In this document: one piece after another, positions 1-13,500 of the stretch
Layout of the letters: each line of letters starts with the position of its first letter
How positions within the stretch are numbered: position 1 is the first letter of the stretch
Source of the DNA: Prinia subflava
Lineage: Eukaryota; Chordata; Aves; Passeriformes; Cisticolidae
Assembly (NCBI RefSeq): GCF_021018805.1
Contig: NC_086253.1
Span: 8,806,735-8,870,734, forward strand
Direction: 5' to 3'
Length of the DNA: 64,000 nt
Made by a program: the position numbers and the translations under genes
The notes under the pieces: model-generated
Databases searched by the model: none
The model's input: the letters and a program-made list of their open reading frames with translations, nothing else
What the model was told of the DNA's origin: nothing

Positions 1-1425
1 TAATGGGTTCATGTATTTAAATTTTTTAATGCTTGCTAATAACCTAAAGAAAAAGTGGCTTGTTATATTGAGGTTGTTTATATATATATGTTTTGACTAA
101 AAGCTATCTTTAATAAAAAGCTGGAGTAGTTTTTATCTGAGAAGATAATCATCAGTGAGTATTTCACAGCTCCATGTTCATTCCATTTTTTACTTTACAG
201 TTGCAAAACATTTTAAAATTCTGTTGCTTTCTGAAGTCTGACAGTTTCTGGCTAACTTATTGTTTCTTGAAGTTACTCAGGAAAAATGCATAGCATTTGC
301 TCTATAAACAGGTTTGCTTTACTGTTCGGTGCATTTTCTATGCAATAGTGATTGGAAATTAGGACATTGTACAAAGTAAATATATCAAGATAAAGAGTTA
401 GTTGTGCATCAGATTAAACAGGACTCCATACTAAATGCACAGATCAAATAAAGCAACCTTCTATGAAGAACCCATGAAGCGCTTAAAGCTTGTGTTTGGG
501 ATATTTTTGTAACCTTCTGAGCTATGAGTTATAAAATATTTGACATCACCAAACTATTCCTTTAGGTTGCTGTGCTGGTACAGCTCTTTGTTTGTGCAGA
601 AACTAATTCTGGTAACATCATTTTGCTGAAGTAGCTTGTTTTAATGCAAAACTTTGGTGATGCCCACTCTTGCTTCACAGTACAGAGTCATTCACTAAAC
701 CTGGTTAGTGACATCACATTGCTTTTCATACTTCTGTCATCTTATGCTTTAAGTTTGCTTTGATGTTTGTTGAGTACCAGAGGATTGAATCAATGATCTC
801 TCTGTCTCTCTTGTGTTATTCTGTAAAAACACTCAGTGCAGAAAATGGCAGTAACAGGGTCTTAAAAGCTCATGCCTTAGATCTTGCTGTACTTCTGTTT
901 GGGTAAGGAATAGTGTCCTTTTTAAATAAGTATGAGCTCATTGAGTAATTTCTGATTTAAAAAGGCCTTAAAAATAAGTAATTATATTGGCATTTTCCTA
1001 CTCCTGTCTTAATATAGCTATTTGTAAAGTGAGAAGTAGGTGATTTTTAGAAACACAAAACACTGCAGCTGTCAGTGTGGTCAAATGCACAGAAAACCAG
1101 CTTAAAACTCCCTCAGTCTTCATAATCTCTGAACTGCACATAGGAATGGCATTGTTTTGGGTGAAAGTTATTTGCAAGTGAACTGGCTCTCTAATTGTTG
1201 TTGTTGTTACTAACTTGACAGAATGTATTGGAATGTGTCTGAAGGTATAGTTTATATTACTGAAGAAGAAAGCAACTAAGTCTCAGGAATGAATAGAAAA
1301 ATGCAATCATTGGTTCAGTTCTCTGCTCTGTATGATGCATGATCAACTGTGATGTGACTTTGCTGCTCTGAGTGTCCATAGCCATTACAGCAATTCTGAC
1401 TCTGCAACTGTTCTTGATGTTACAG
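1..1425 (+). other. ADD1: ADD1 intron (left edge)
   Basis: AT-rich intron sequence ending in the acceptor of the exon at 1426. No exon, repeat family or RNA gene recognised. Confidence 0.8.
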
Positions 1426-1527
1426 TGGACTAAAGAGGATGGACATAGAACTGCCACCTCTGCTGTCCCTAATCTGTTTGTTCCACTGAACACCAATCCA
1501 AAGGAAGTCCAAGAAATGAGGAACAAG
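1426..1527 (+). CDS. ADD1: ADD1 exon (in-window exon 1)
   Basis: A 102-nt exon of 34 codons, phase 0 at both ends, between an acceptor ...TGTTACAG and a donor AAG|GTTTGT. It begins [14 protein letters not shown] and ends EVQEMRNK. The glycine of EDGHRT (codon 1441-1443) matches, as far as I recall, the site of the human Gly460Trp polymorphism; the ancestral glycine is present. The reading continues into the exon at 3314. Confidence 0.96.
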
Positions 1528-4500
1528 GTTTGTAAAAACAGTAAAATAACTTCTTTTTTTGGTCATTGCCACAATTCAGTTGTGTACTTGTAATAAACTA
1601 ACTTACTTTGCTATAATGACAGTTTTGGGCCTCAATAACACAGTTCTGGTGTTGTCCTGTCCCTTTATAACTAAACAAAGAAACAATTCCTAAGTGTCCT
1701 GAACTCCTCTTGGAAAAAGTTGGTATTTCTGTTCACTATATGAAGACTTCAATTTTTCTTATATGGGTTGCTGGGTGCCTCTGAAACAGCCAGTGCTGGG
1801 TGGATGGTAGTAATTCTGTACCCTGAGATCACAGTTTTACATTAGTGACCTGTTTTCCTGTTCTGGTAATACCAGTTGAAATTTTGTGGCCTAGGCAAAG
1901 TAGTCTATAGATCTCTCTCCATATTTCACTGTACTGTATTATAATAAGCTGTGATTGTTGCAGATTTTTTTTGTCTTTGGAACTGCAAGTTGATATTTTT
2001 GAAATGAGCTTGCAGTTAATTTTCCTGGTCTGGATTTCAGATCTTGTCCAATCTACCAGCAGGAAAGCACTGGATGGATTGGAGTTTTTTCACTTTATTT
2101 CTTTTACAGTGTAAAATATGCCCTGGTATCTTGTTAATATTTAACTTGTTCTGGGTTGTTTTGATACCTGTAACTGATGGCCACATGGAACATGGGAGTT
2201 AGTGTTCTGTGAAAGAAAGGCTAGGTACAGGGATATGAGCAGGAATCTAAAACAATTTGCATCTGGCTGACAGAACTTATGCTTGGCACTGTAAAATAAT
2301 AACCACCTGGAAAGAGAATTAAGGTGAAATTTCCAAGCGCTTTCTTTGTGTTTCAAACGCAAATATTACCTTATTAAAAACTTAAATGACGTGCCCAGGA
2401 GAGTAAGTCTTAAAATTTTCTACTTTCTCAATGGTAAGAAGGGTAGTAAATTAGAAACAAGTGAAAAAGGTGAGGGATCCTTGCACTTTCTGAGATATCA
2501 AGTATTAATAATACTTCTTATATGTTTATTTGTATGCATATATTTTTTAGAAATTGAATGTCCTTTTCAGTTGTAATGTAGAGGTCTTTTAAGATGCATG
2601 CTTTTCTTCATTTATCTTGGAAAAAGAACCAGAATATTTTAGAAATAGATTTTGAGTCAGTTGTTATGAATTCTTTACCACTGAAGGCTATCTAATTTAT
2701 ATAGATAATACCTAGGTGTAAAGATCTGATTTCTGTTCCCATCTTCTGTATTGAAAAAGCTGGGAGGTATTTAGGATGCAACAAAGGGGATGTTTTTGAG
2801 AACTCCAGTGTCAGTTTATCCACAGAGAAATTATTTGTGTCCTTTTGAGGATATGATCCTGACTAGATGCAAAAATGGAAAGTTGTGCAGTATTTTACAG
2901 TAAGTTCTGTAAGAAGATATTGTGGTGCCATATCAGTAACTAATGACAGAAACCTGCAACTGACTGGTCAGGCATAATAGACAGAAAAGCACAGAGGTAA
3001 TGTTTCTATTTCTCCTTACTTTTCACTAACTGGAGTTGTCTATTACCTGGTTTACCATTTCTTAGTACTAAAAAGCAAAGGATAACACCTTCTGTGGTAC
3101 TTAAAGAAGAAATTCTGAGAAATGTGAGGAAACAGCCAGGAACCTGAACATTTACATTCAAGCAGTGTTTATAAGCTCAGCTTCATTTGACAGCCCTGTG
3201 ACCACAGCAATCAGCACTGGTTGTTGCCTGTTGGCAGATTCACTCACCCCTTTTCCAAACACAAAATGTGATCAACTTTTCTCTGTTGTTCATTCTGCTG
3301 CTTTCCTTTACAGATCCGAGAGCAAAATTTGCAAGATATTAAAACGGCAGGCCCTCAGTCACAGGTTCTTGCTGGGGTAGTTGTGGACAGGAGCCTTGTA
3401 CAGGTGAGAGTATTAAATTCCTAAAACTATTAGCCTGATCTGCAATATCCTCTGCTTTTGCCTAATATATCACTGTGAAATTATTCTTTAATTGACAGAG
3501 AGTAACTGTTTATAAGGTAAGTCTTAGAGGTAACACCATTGTCTTTGCAAGAGTGCTCAGGGTCAGAAATTTAGAGGCTTCAGCCATGTAGCCCAAGCAT
3601 GTCTGTGGAGGATGCTTCTTGATTTTTTTTGCTGAATGTAATGCATGAAATTCAGAAGCCTTATTTATAGGATTAGATTCTCGTTCAAAACTAGTTGGGC
3701 TTTGTGACAGCTTTTTGTTTCATTTCTGAGTTGATGTATCTTGAAGGATTAATACTGGGCACACCAGGCTCACTGTGGGGCAGTAGTGTTTTGTGTTAAA
3801 TATGGGATTTCATGCTTCATAATATTTTGTTTGAAGAGCAGTTTGGGAAAAAGCTATTACATCAATGAAACTTAAAAGCAGTATATCTGGATATACAAAA
3901 GACAATTAATCATAGCTTTGAGTAAAGAAAGAATTAGAGCTGTACAGTTATACTGTATAGCTGAACAAAGCTTTTTATATCCAAGTGCTTTCAACTGCCC
4001 CAGATAAGTATTTTCTGATATACTTTTTTAAAGACTAGCAAGTCTTATCATGACCACGGCATTATTCATGTTGGGTGTCATATTGTGTGCATGTCAGTTC
4101 ATTATCATATGCAATTTCATCTAGCAGTTACTGTTTCTTTGCATGTTTTAGCAAGCATCACAATGCTTTCGGTTGATGTTGTAAAGCCCGGGCTCGGTTT
4201 GCTCTGTTTACTCAATTTACTGTTGCAGGATGCTCCCCTCTCAGACTGTACGGAATCTATTGAAGGGCTCGATCCCACAGAGCAGGCCTTTAGTCCCGCT
4301 AAATCTCTGTCTGTTAGAAAGGTACTGCCCTGTCATACTGCTCTAAATACTGTTGTTCACCCTTCATTTAACCTCTCCTTACCCTGATCTTTTTCCTCTG
4401 TTAGAAATGATTCGGCTAGAAAATTTTAAAAAATGAAAATAGACGGATCTTCAAATTATGCGTATGTGATGATGTAAACAGTTTCTTTACTCTGTTAGGA

Positions 4501-7500
4501 GTGTGTTAAGGATCTTGATCTTTGTCTGTAGAAGCTGGTGAGGAAACACTTGTGATGTTAAGGTGCTGCTCAGGTCTTGCATATAGAGGGTTTCTTTATG
4601 CATGCTGTTAGTGTTGAATTATTCTAATTTGAGATCAATTTAGAGTTAGCTTAATCTTGACCTGATTACATCAGTGTAATTCTGAGGATACTGTGTGTTC
4701 TGTGACAAACACTGTCAACTCTTGATCCCAAAGTGCTGGACGCCTGGCTTCCTTAAAAATTCCTGCAGTTAGAGTTGCTAAGTAATGCCCCACATGTGCA
4801 AAACCAATTGGCTTTCACACCTGTAGTCCTGTCTGTGCTTACATAATATTTGTTAAATACAGAATAAATTCAAGAGGTGGGGGCAAGGCAGTCCTTGGGG
4901 CTGATGGAATGGAGCAGCTGCACACTGCAAATGATGTTTCTTAGAGCACCTTTGCTGTGGAAGTACAGTGTGGAAATAAGCATCAGTGCCTCCTCTGCTC
5001 CAGTGTTTTACCTAAAAGATTCTTAAATCTTGATTTGAGGTCACACCTAAACCCCTCATTATCAGAACAGCTTTCGCATGCAAAAAAACCCAGAATACTT
5101 TGAATTACATTGAATCCATTGTTGGAAAGCTTGTGGTTTTATAATTCGTTCTAAAGTGTAATGAGCCAGTTTATGTTATAGATACTTGGATCGTACTGAG
5201 AATATCATAGTCATGTTTTTCACATTGCACGTTGTTTTGTCTGTATTTTGAAAGGAAAAATAATAAAACACCATTCCTGGATTTAAGACAAAAAGTAAAA
5301 TAAAGTAAAATTCTTCCAGGCAGTGCATGACTCTTATTTTCCAGTTAGTAATACCTTCAAAGTGAAAAATTACTTTTATGATAATTATCACAACACAGGT
5401 GTTTTTTAAACGACAATATATTTCAAGTGTTATGTTCAAATAATGAGATAGCTTTTCTATAAAAGTAGTCAGATAGTTCATATGCATTTTCATAGAGGGC
5501 ACAGAACCAACAAATGGTCTACTGATTATGTGATTTTGTCTAGTAGTATCCTGTTAGGGTTTACATGTCCAAATTATTTGTTTCATTTTTTTGTGGTGTC
5601 ATGAAAGTGCTTTCTGCCTGAAATAGTGTGTAAAATTAGATCACAATGTAAGTTACAGGAGTAACTATGAAATAGAAATGAACTATTTCATAATCTTTAT
5701 TATTTTCATATGGATTGTGACCTGAATGCTTAATTTCCTGTTTGGGGAAAAAAACAACCCAAGAAACAAAAGCAAAACAAACAAACAAAACCCAAGCCAA
5801 ACTACCTCCTTCTAAAAAAAAGTCCCTCAAACAAAAAAATCCAATGAACCCAAAAAACAGCAAGAAAAGAAAACCACCAGACAAATTTCCTTGAAAGATT
5901 ATGCCATAAAACAATTGTGTTTTGTGGAACAAAGGAAGTGCAAGCAATCTTACGATGCCCACACAAACCTCACTTGAAAATTTCAATGAAACTGCAGAAT
6001 CCTGTACATCAAGGACTTAGGGACTTTTAGGTACCAGACAATCATAAATTCTCAGTTGACAAATGCTTTGTCACTCAATGACAGTTCATGGAAAAAGTTT
6101 CATGTAATTGCAGTAACACTTACAATGTATTAAGTTTTGAGTTACCATTGAGATTTATATCAAATACTAATGCACACTATTTTGGATGAAAAAATCCTTC
6201 CTTGTGTACAGTATGCATGTACTGCTTTGAGCTCCTGTGCCTATGGCTGCAGCAGTGAATTCTCCATCTTGCCTCGTTGCTTGCTTTATCCATGTTCTGA
6301 GAAGTCCTGGCCATGTTGCAACACAACCTCCTTGTGCTTCATGCAATTTTTTCCCTATTCAGACTTGGTTAACCAAGCTTCTGCTGCAGTCTTGGCTGAT
6401 TGACAGGGAATGTTGGTTATTCTTACCAACAACCATTCTGCAGTCTCATAAAAAATAAATTCACATGAATTTTCAGTAATTTAAAATAGAAGAGGATTCA
6501 CCCATTATGTGTCTCTTCCTTTGGAATGGAAATTCTGTGGCTTTGTTCTCAATGCTGCCTCAGACATGGCAGTGGGTTTGAGTGGCTTCTACATGAACAG
6601 TACCTCAGGAATCTTGGTGTTTTGGAGAAAGGCACTGCATTCATGTCAGATTGTGTTAGGAGCAATTGTTAACTTGGACCATTGTTATGAACCTCCTGTC
6701 TGATTGAAAGAAGAATTGGCATATATAAAGAGCCGGTTTTGGTCATATTTATCCCCAAGAACATGGTGAAATGCTTGCCTGTTAAATAATGGTCAGTTTT
6801 GAATTTTTCTCTAAAAGCCAGTTTTGATGTAGAAGATACAAAATTACTTGATTATCTAAAATTTTTGTGTAGGAATTATGAGGTCCATGTTTAGTATGAA
6901 GGTTTATTGCATATCATTAGCTATAAATGACTTTCCCTTTGTGTCTGTGGGAGTGTATGCCCTTACAGAGTGGAAATGCATTCTCTTCATTAATAGAATC
7001 TATCCAGTGTTTCTTACAGTGGAGAAAATGCTGTTGCTATTTGAATGCATACACATGCGATCAAATTTCAAATAGTCGTCTAAATACTTTTGGAATCACC
7101 ATCAAAGTAATACTAGGAGCAACATAATCCCGATGAGATCAATAGAACATTCATTTTTTCAGGTCATCTTATGTTGAAATAGAGTGTGAGTATGTGGGAA
7201 TTTATTCCCTCTGTACAGGCTCTTTAATAGTCGAAGTAACTCCAGACCAATTTTCTTGTTCAGTTTTTCTGACCAGTCTTAGGAATCTCTGAATGGAATG
7301 CTCAGGATGATAGCTCTGCAAAGTCTTGTCTATTTGAGTGTCACATTTAACCATTGGAAATACATTCTGTACTGTCTTTTTAGTCCTTTATACTTGTTTT
7401 CTTTGTGTCTCATTTTGTGTTGTATATATTTATTTGAATTCTTAGAAGGTTGTTTTGTGGCCTATTCTGTGAAATAAAACATATCTGCTTCTTGATGTAG

Positions 7501-10500
7501 AAGTAATGATGGCCTAGCATAATCATACTGGTTTAGAGGAACCAAATTGCAGAATTTATTAACATATTACTATAATTTATTTCCCACATAGACTCAGTCT
7601 CTCTACCCAGTGTCATTTTCATTGGTGGCCTTTGAACTGCTTCCATATTATTGATACTGAATAAAACTGGATGGATACTGAATAATCTGGAATCAGCTTT
7701 CAGCTGATCAAAAGTTTTCCTTTCTGATCTCTTGTATAATTTTTCCGCTTATGATCCAACGTTGTTGCCTCTGATCTTTTCAATGCTGTTTCTCTTGGGT
7801 CAAAGCTACTCAGCAAGTACAAATACTGTTTGCATTGATTGTGGATGTTTTTTGTGAGGATTTAATTTTTTTTTCCCCATCCAGTAATGTGATAAGCTTG
7901 ATTTTGATACTTTCATTCCCAGTATTTAACAAAGGTACTCTCCTAAGCAGGAGAGCATGTCATGCCAGTTCACCAGGCATCTGCAAACTGTCTTGCTGTC
8001 TGTCACCATTAAATCAACAGGCACTGAGTAACATTGTTTCATTAGAAGTTATTCTACCCAGTGGTTCTGGATTTAACTTGCAAACATTCAGAGATTCTTA
8101 GAAATTCCAGGAATGCCAATGGGCACTGTGCGTCTTGTTCCTCTCTTGTTCCCAGAAAACTCTAGAAACTCTGCCTGGGTTCAGTGCTTTACAAGGTCCT
8201 GCTGCTTATGCTGAGCTTCAGTTAAAACTATGGACTTAGTCTGAAGTGCAGGCAAAGACAGAAAAGGAAATATAAAGTTTCCATGGGCACCAGTTTTCTG
8301 CCATCATTAAAAGCTGAGGCCTGTAGTTTTAGGGGTGTTTTGAATTTGCTGCAAAACAATTAGGATTTGTACAAAGGTTGATGTCTCTCTGACACTTTTA
8401 TGCATTATCTTCTGAGAAAACCTGTTACTATCAAATCAATGCTTCATGGATATAGTTGAGAGAAGGCTTTTGACATTCTACTGACATTCTGCATATAAAA
8501 TGAAATTTCTTCTCATTTTATGGGGAAATGGAAGTGATCTGTGATGTTTTAGAAATGTTTCTCTCCTGCAGTTCCTATTGGGATCTTGCAGTGGAGATTT
8601 ATTGTTATGCTGTTTATTCTTTGGTACTTCTGGTTGGTGTTTGCTTCCTGAAGAGCAGCATAGATTCTAACAACCATCTTACCTCCTTGAATTGCTCTAG
8701 ACTAGATTTCTGGAGATCTCTCATCTGAAGAGCTTTCAGAACTGCTCTTGTCCTCCTTCCATCCAGGCATTCTTGTCTGTCACCTCCTTGGTGCTGACAG
8801 CTTGTCCAAAGCAGCTCATGCCATCCAAAACAGCATTCTGTCTGCTTGCATCATCAGTTTTACAGTGGCTGTCCTGTGCTTGTCCATGAGGTGTGGACAG
8901 GGGATGGAATGTTTGTCTCTCTTCAGGCACTGCATGGTTTTGAACTGTGCTTTCTCATGCTTTCTTCTAAATACTGGTACAGACAGCATTTGAATATGGA
9001 GATGACCTGGGTTAATCAGTAGCCCATACCTATTGGGTAATGGAGTTCAAATACCTCTTTTGGATAATGAAGAGTTTGGGTGTCACCATAACATGGGGCA
9101 CAGGTCACACATCAGTTAACAAACAGGTGTCAGAATTCTGTATATCCAATGGAAAAAATGAAATGCTTAGACAAGACACTTGAGAGATAGAGCAGCTATC
9201 TCCAGGCAAGCATTTTCTATACCTGAGACTATGAAAATCCAGTGGCTGTAGCCTTTACTGTAGAATTAGAGAATAAAAACTAAAAACTTTAGCATTAGAG
9301 AATCTCTGATGCAGCTGCTTTTGTCCACTGGAACTTACTGTACTTAGAATTGCTCATTATATTTTTATTTGTATAACTTTTCTGGCTTATATGACAAATG
9401 TTATAGAGGTAAATACGCTAACTTGTATCAGATTACAGTTAACCTTAATTACTTTAAAATGGCTAATAATAAGCTGTTAATCTGGTGTATACAGAACATA
9501 TACAAGATGGCTTTTTACTATAACATCTGTTAGGTGTAATGTAGTAGCTGGTAGAAATAGCTTTTCTGTTATTAAAAAAATACAAAGCAAAAACCCAAAG
9601 CAAAATAACAATAATAATAAAACCCCAAAACAAAACAGAAACAAAAACACCCATGAGCTGAGTTCTTGCCCCTTTAAGAGTATTCTGTGCCCAGACTGCC
9701 ATGCAGGTGGGCCTGGTATCATGTTTCTTTTATGGCAAGAAAAAGAAACTTGATATACTTTTGTGACTTCAAATATAATTCAGCTAGACTGTTTGGCTGC
9801 TGTTTGATTTACTGCTTAATGGTGGATATTCCCTGGTGGAGACCTGTTTTCTCTTTTATATTAACCTCCTGTGAATCAAATTAAAAAAAAAAATCTGTAA
9901 TAGATTTTTTTTTTACTCTAAAAGAGGAAAAAGTAGCATTTACCAGGTTATATTTTTGTTTTGTTTTTGGTTGCTTTGTAGCCTCTATAGCTCTAAAGGT
10001 TCTGCAAGTTACTGCTTAATTGCAGATGTATCTTCATTTTCTTTTGCCAGGGAGAACTGGTGACTGCATCAAAGGCAATAATTGAGAAAGAATATCAACC
10101 AAAAGTCATAGTGAGCACAACAGGACCAAATCCCTTCAATAAACTCACTGATCGAGAACTGGAAGAGTATCGCAAAGAAGTAGAAAGGAAGCAGAAGGGA
10201 CCAGAAGGTTGGTTTCTCTGTGTGGGTTTTTTCTGCAATAGAATGTAGTACCAGCAAGTTTCTTAGTAACAGGAAGGTGGGTTACCTGCAAAGGCCATGG
10301 ATACATTACCCAACTTTTGTATGTTTTACTTTTTCCAGTGTGAATTAGAAATTTGAAAAGTATGTTAGAGATAAAATGTGCCTTCTAAGAGTTTTAAGTG
10401 TGTTCTGTCAAATGCATAGATCTCACTCTAAAATTGTCCTTTAAACAATTACAATTGGACAACAGACAAACTGGGCAGTAGGGCCAGTTACTCCTGCTGG

Positions 10501-13500
10501 TAGGAAGTTGAAAGCTTGAAACTTCAGTCAAAAAGGTGTTTTGGTACTGGTTTTGTTCTGCTTTGTTTCCTTTGGCCCTGGAGCCCAGGCAAGGTGAGGT
10601 AATGGTGGTGCTTTATAGCAGCAACACTGCAGGTTTCTGAGTCACTGAAATCCGTGGATTTGAGAAATATGTTGGATAGAGAAAGTACAGAATCACACTG
10701 ATTGTTGCTTAGGAAATAGGACATCCTGGGGACTTCTACCAAAATGGACTTCTTCAGTTATCCTAGAGTTATGACAGATTTGTCATAAAAAGAGGCTGTT
10801 GCTGCATCTGCTTTATTTTTGTATAATTTTAAGGGATGATACTTACAGTGCTCGGCTGTTGTGAGGTTTTGAGTTTGAGTGATGCAGAAACCTGAAGTGC
10901 TGTTTCTTTTGCAGAGTGTGTTCCCTGCAGCTGCTTTTGGGGACCACAATGTAGGAATGGTTGTGTTTGGTTTATGGAGTTGGTTCTGAAGGGTTGGTGG
11001 GGTGGGTTGCTGTGCTGTCATGCCTGTTTAACTGCATACCTGTATTCTCTCAGTAACAATGCCTCATCCCTCTTAGATAAGGTATCAAAATATGGAGAGA
11101 CTGTGTTACTGAGACAGACACCAGCTGGGGAACAGAGTGCAGTGCTTAGGAATCAGACCATCAGTGAGCAAAGCACATCAGAGAAAAAATCTCTGGATTT
11201 GAAAGGCAGATCAAACACCTTTCAAGGAGCAGATACGAAGACTTTACAGGATCGGGACGTGTCATCACTGTCTAAGTCTTTAGATAACATTCAGTTTGCT
11301 GCTGCACGGGTTTCTTGTCAGACCATGCAGCAAATCATCCCACATCTAAATGGAGAAGAGCCAGATGGGCAGAAGTCCTCCCATAAGGAATTTCATACTG
11401 CAGTGATCAAAGCATTGAGGTCTGATCCTGACCTTTTGGCTGAGGCCTCAGGTATTACTAACATGATACAGCTGCGCTTGCAATCCAAGGAACAACCTCT
11501 TTATCTGCACCATGTGGAGATTCTGTCAGTTGACTCTCATCTGTGGGACTGATTGCACATTAATTGTGTAGGTGAACTGGGTGGAGCAATGCTTTAGTGT
11601 TGTTCCAGATGTGTGGTGTACTCTATAATGTTTTCCTTTGGATCTAGGGCTATTCAAAGCTGGAAACAAGGGGACCCTCCTTACTAATAGCAAATACTCA
11701 AACCACTGTGAAATCTGTTTGGAATCATATAATTACTGCATGTTTTTTTGATTATCTGTGCAGTCTTCTTTTCTTTCGGGATGCAATTTTGTTTACTCTA
11801 AATCTCAGCAATACAAAGCAAGCAAAAGAGTGTTATCTTGTGTAGAACTGGTAGCATATCCCCTCCTCCATATTTGTTTATATCTTCCTTCTAGTTTTTT
11901 GTCACAAGTTTTTTTTAATAACAGCAGCATAAACCAATTCATAAATGATTTCATTATTTATACCCTTTTAAAGAAAAAAAAACCTCCAAAAAGAGCTACA
12001 GAGCACAACAATGACTTGAACAGTTTTGTTCATATCAAACTATTGCCTAATTTTCTTTTGCTTGTTTCGTATTATTTAATATCCTGGCAAAATTTTGATT
12101 CAGAAAAATGTATTGGTATCCCTTGTGCATGGAGCGAAAGGACACTTGTTTACTTACACGCTGAGAGTTTTATTTGCCTTTATAACTTCCCTCTGCTACC
12201 CCTGCAGAGCCTTCAGAAGATGGCAGGCCACAGAAAGAGAAGAGCCCCCCTGACCCCAGTTCAGCTCGCACTCCTCCCAGCACGCCCATTAAAGTAGAGG
12301 AAGGTACGTGAGGCTCCGCGGGGCCGGTAACTGCATGGGAGGACATGACCAGAGCTAATATCAGTAAATGACCCCTTGTGTTTCATTGTGTGCTACCTAC
12401 GAGATACTCCACCCAACGTGAGTCTAACAGGAGTCTTGGCTACAATAATAAAGAAGTGTGCATAATAGAAAGACAAATTTCCATCTCTTCAGAATTGCCG
12501 TCTCATCTCTCGGTGTTTCTCTACTGATTTACCTTTTTGTACATTTTCTGCGAGATAATTGCTCTTACTAAATGGAATAGTGTCTGATGGTGAACCAGAC
12601 ACATATCTAGATGCTTTGGTAAATCTTCATTGATTGCACATTTCTTAAACATTATTGTACTTGGATTACACCTCAGTAAATATTTTTCCTACTCAATTTG
12701 AATCTAAATTTGATTATTTGCTCACCTTATGTCGTAGTTTTAACTAAAATGAGAGCAGAGCTGCTGAAGTTGATAATTCCTTAAAAAAAGGATAAAATTA
12801 TACTCTTGATCAGGTGTAATCCAATTATTGAATTACTGTCTTGTTTCCTTACCTTGTACATTGGATATATCATTTGTCTGTTAGTCTGCCATTCACTACT
12901 TCATCTCATTCTGTTTTCTACAAGAATGGTTGCAACCATTCTTCTAACGTAACACAATGGCTGTGATGAATGCATAGATTCTCTACTTGTGCTTTTTTCT
13001 TCTTGTGGCTGCGTTACAAACAGGAGATGGATATGCTAAAGAATACCTGTTACCATAGTAAGTATCATTCCATACTCTGACCTGCTTTTGTGCTTTGCTT
13101 CACTCTTGCATCTTTGTTTCCTAAGGTTGTTTTGGTTTTGCTTTTTTTTCAAAAAGCAGGCTTTTTCAGTTGAGATGTTGATTTCTTTAGTTCTCAATTC
13201 CATGGAATTCCAGGCAATTGCAGAGCTCATGTTGAAGCACACTCCCCTTTGAGAGAGACTGTGAAAGTCACCTTCCGTGTTTCCATATCTGTGTGTCCGA
13301 TTCCTCAGTTTCAAAAGGAATAGTCTGAAGTTGCCTGGCAGATATAGCTGAAACAGCCCTGGGAGTTTCTGCCCCAACAGTTTGCTGCTGCCCACACTGC
13401 TTGGGCCTGGTAACAAAACAGAAGAGTTCCTAATCTATTCCAGAGCAAAATCCACTGACATGGATTTCAATTTACCCAGCAGACTTCTGCATGGAATTCG

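Larger units (their letters stand above)
4322..10050 (+). other. ADD1: Large ADD1 intron
   Basis: 5.7 kb without a supported exon. It contains the A/C-rich tracts at 5745 and 9570. The open frames here (for example 6170-6458, 7835-8101 and 8528-8993) have no recognised similarity and no matching splice phase. Confidence 0.75.

Noticed and set aside
4441..4540. Possible box C/D snoRNA (GTGATGA at about 4467) in an ADD1 intron
   Set aside because: No matching box D with terminal stem at proper spacing.
10974..11076. Upstream part of the long open frame, starting at a Met codon at 10974
   Set aside because: Lies before the acceptor at 11077. The Met-led reading is intronic; only the part from 11077 matches ADD1 phase.
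11758..12297. 179-codon + strand open frame across an ADD1 exon
   Set aside because: It reads the exon at 12208-12303 in the wrong frame. The ADD1 frame there gives the conserved KEKSPPD...STPIK segment.
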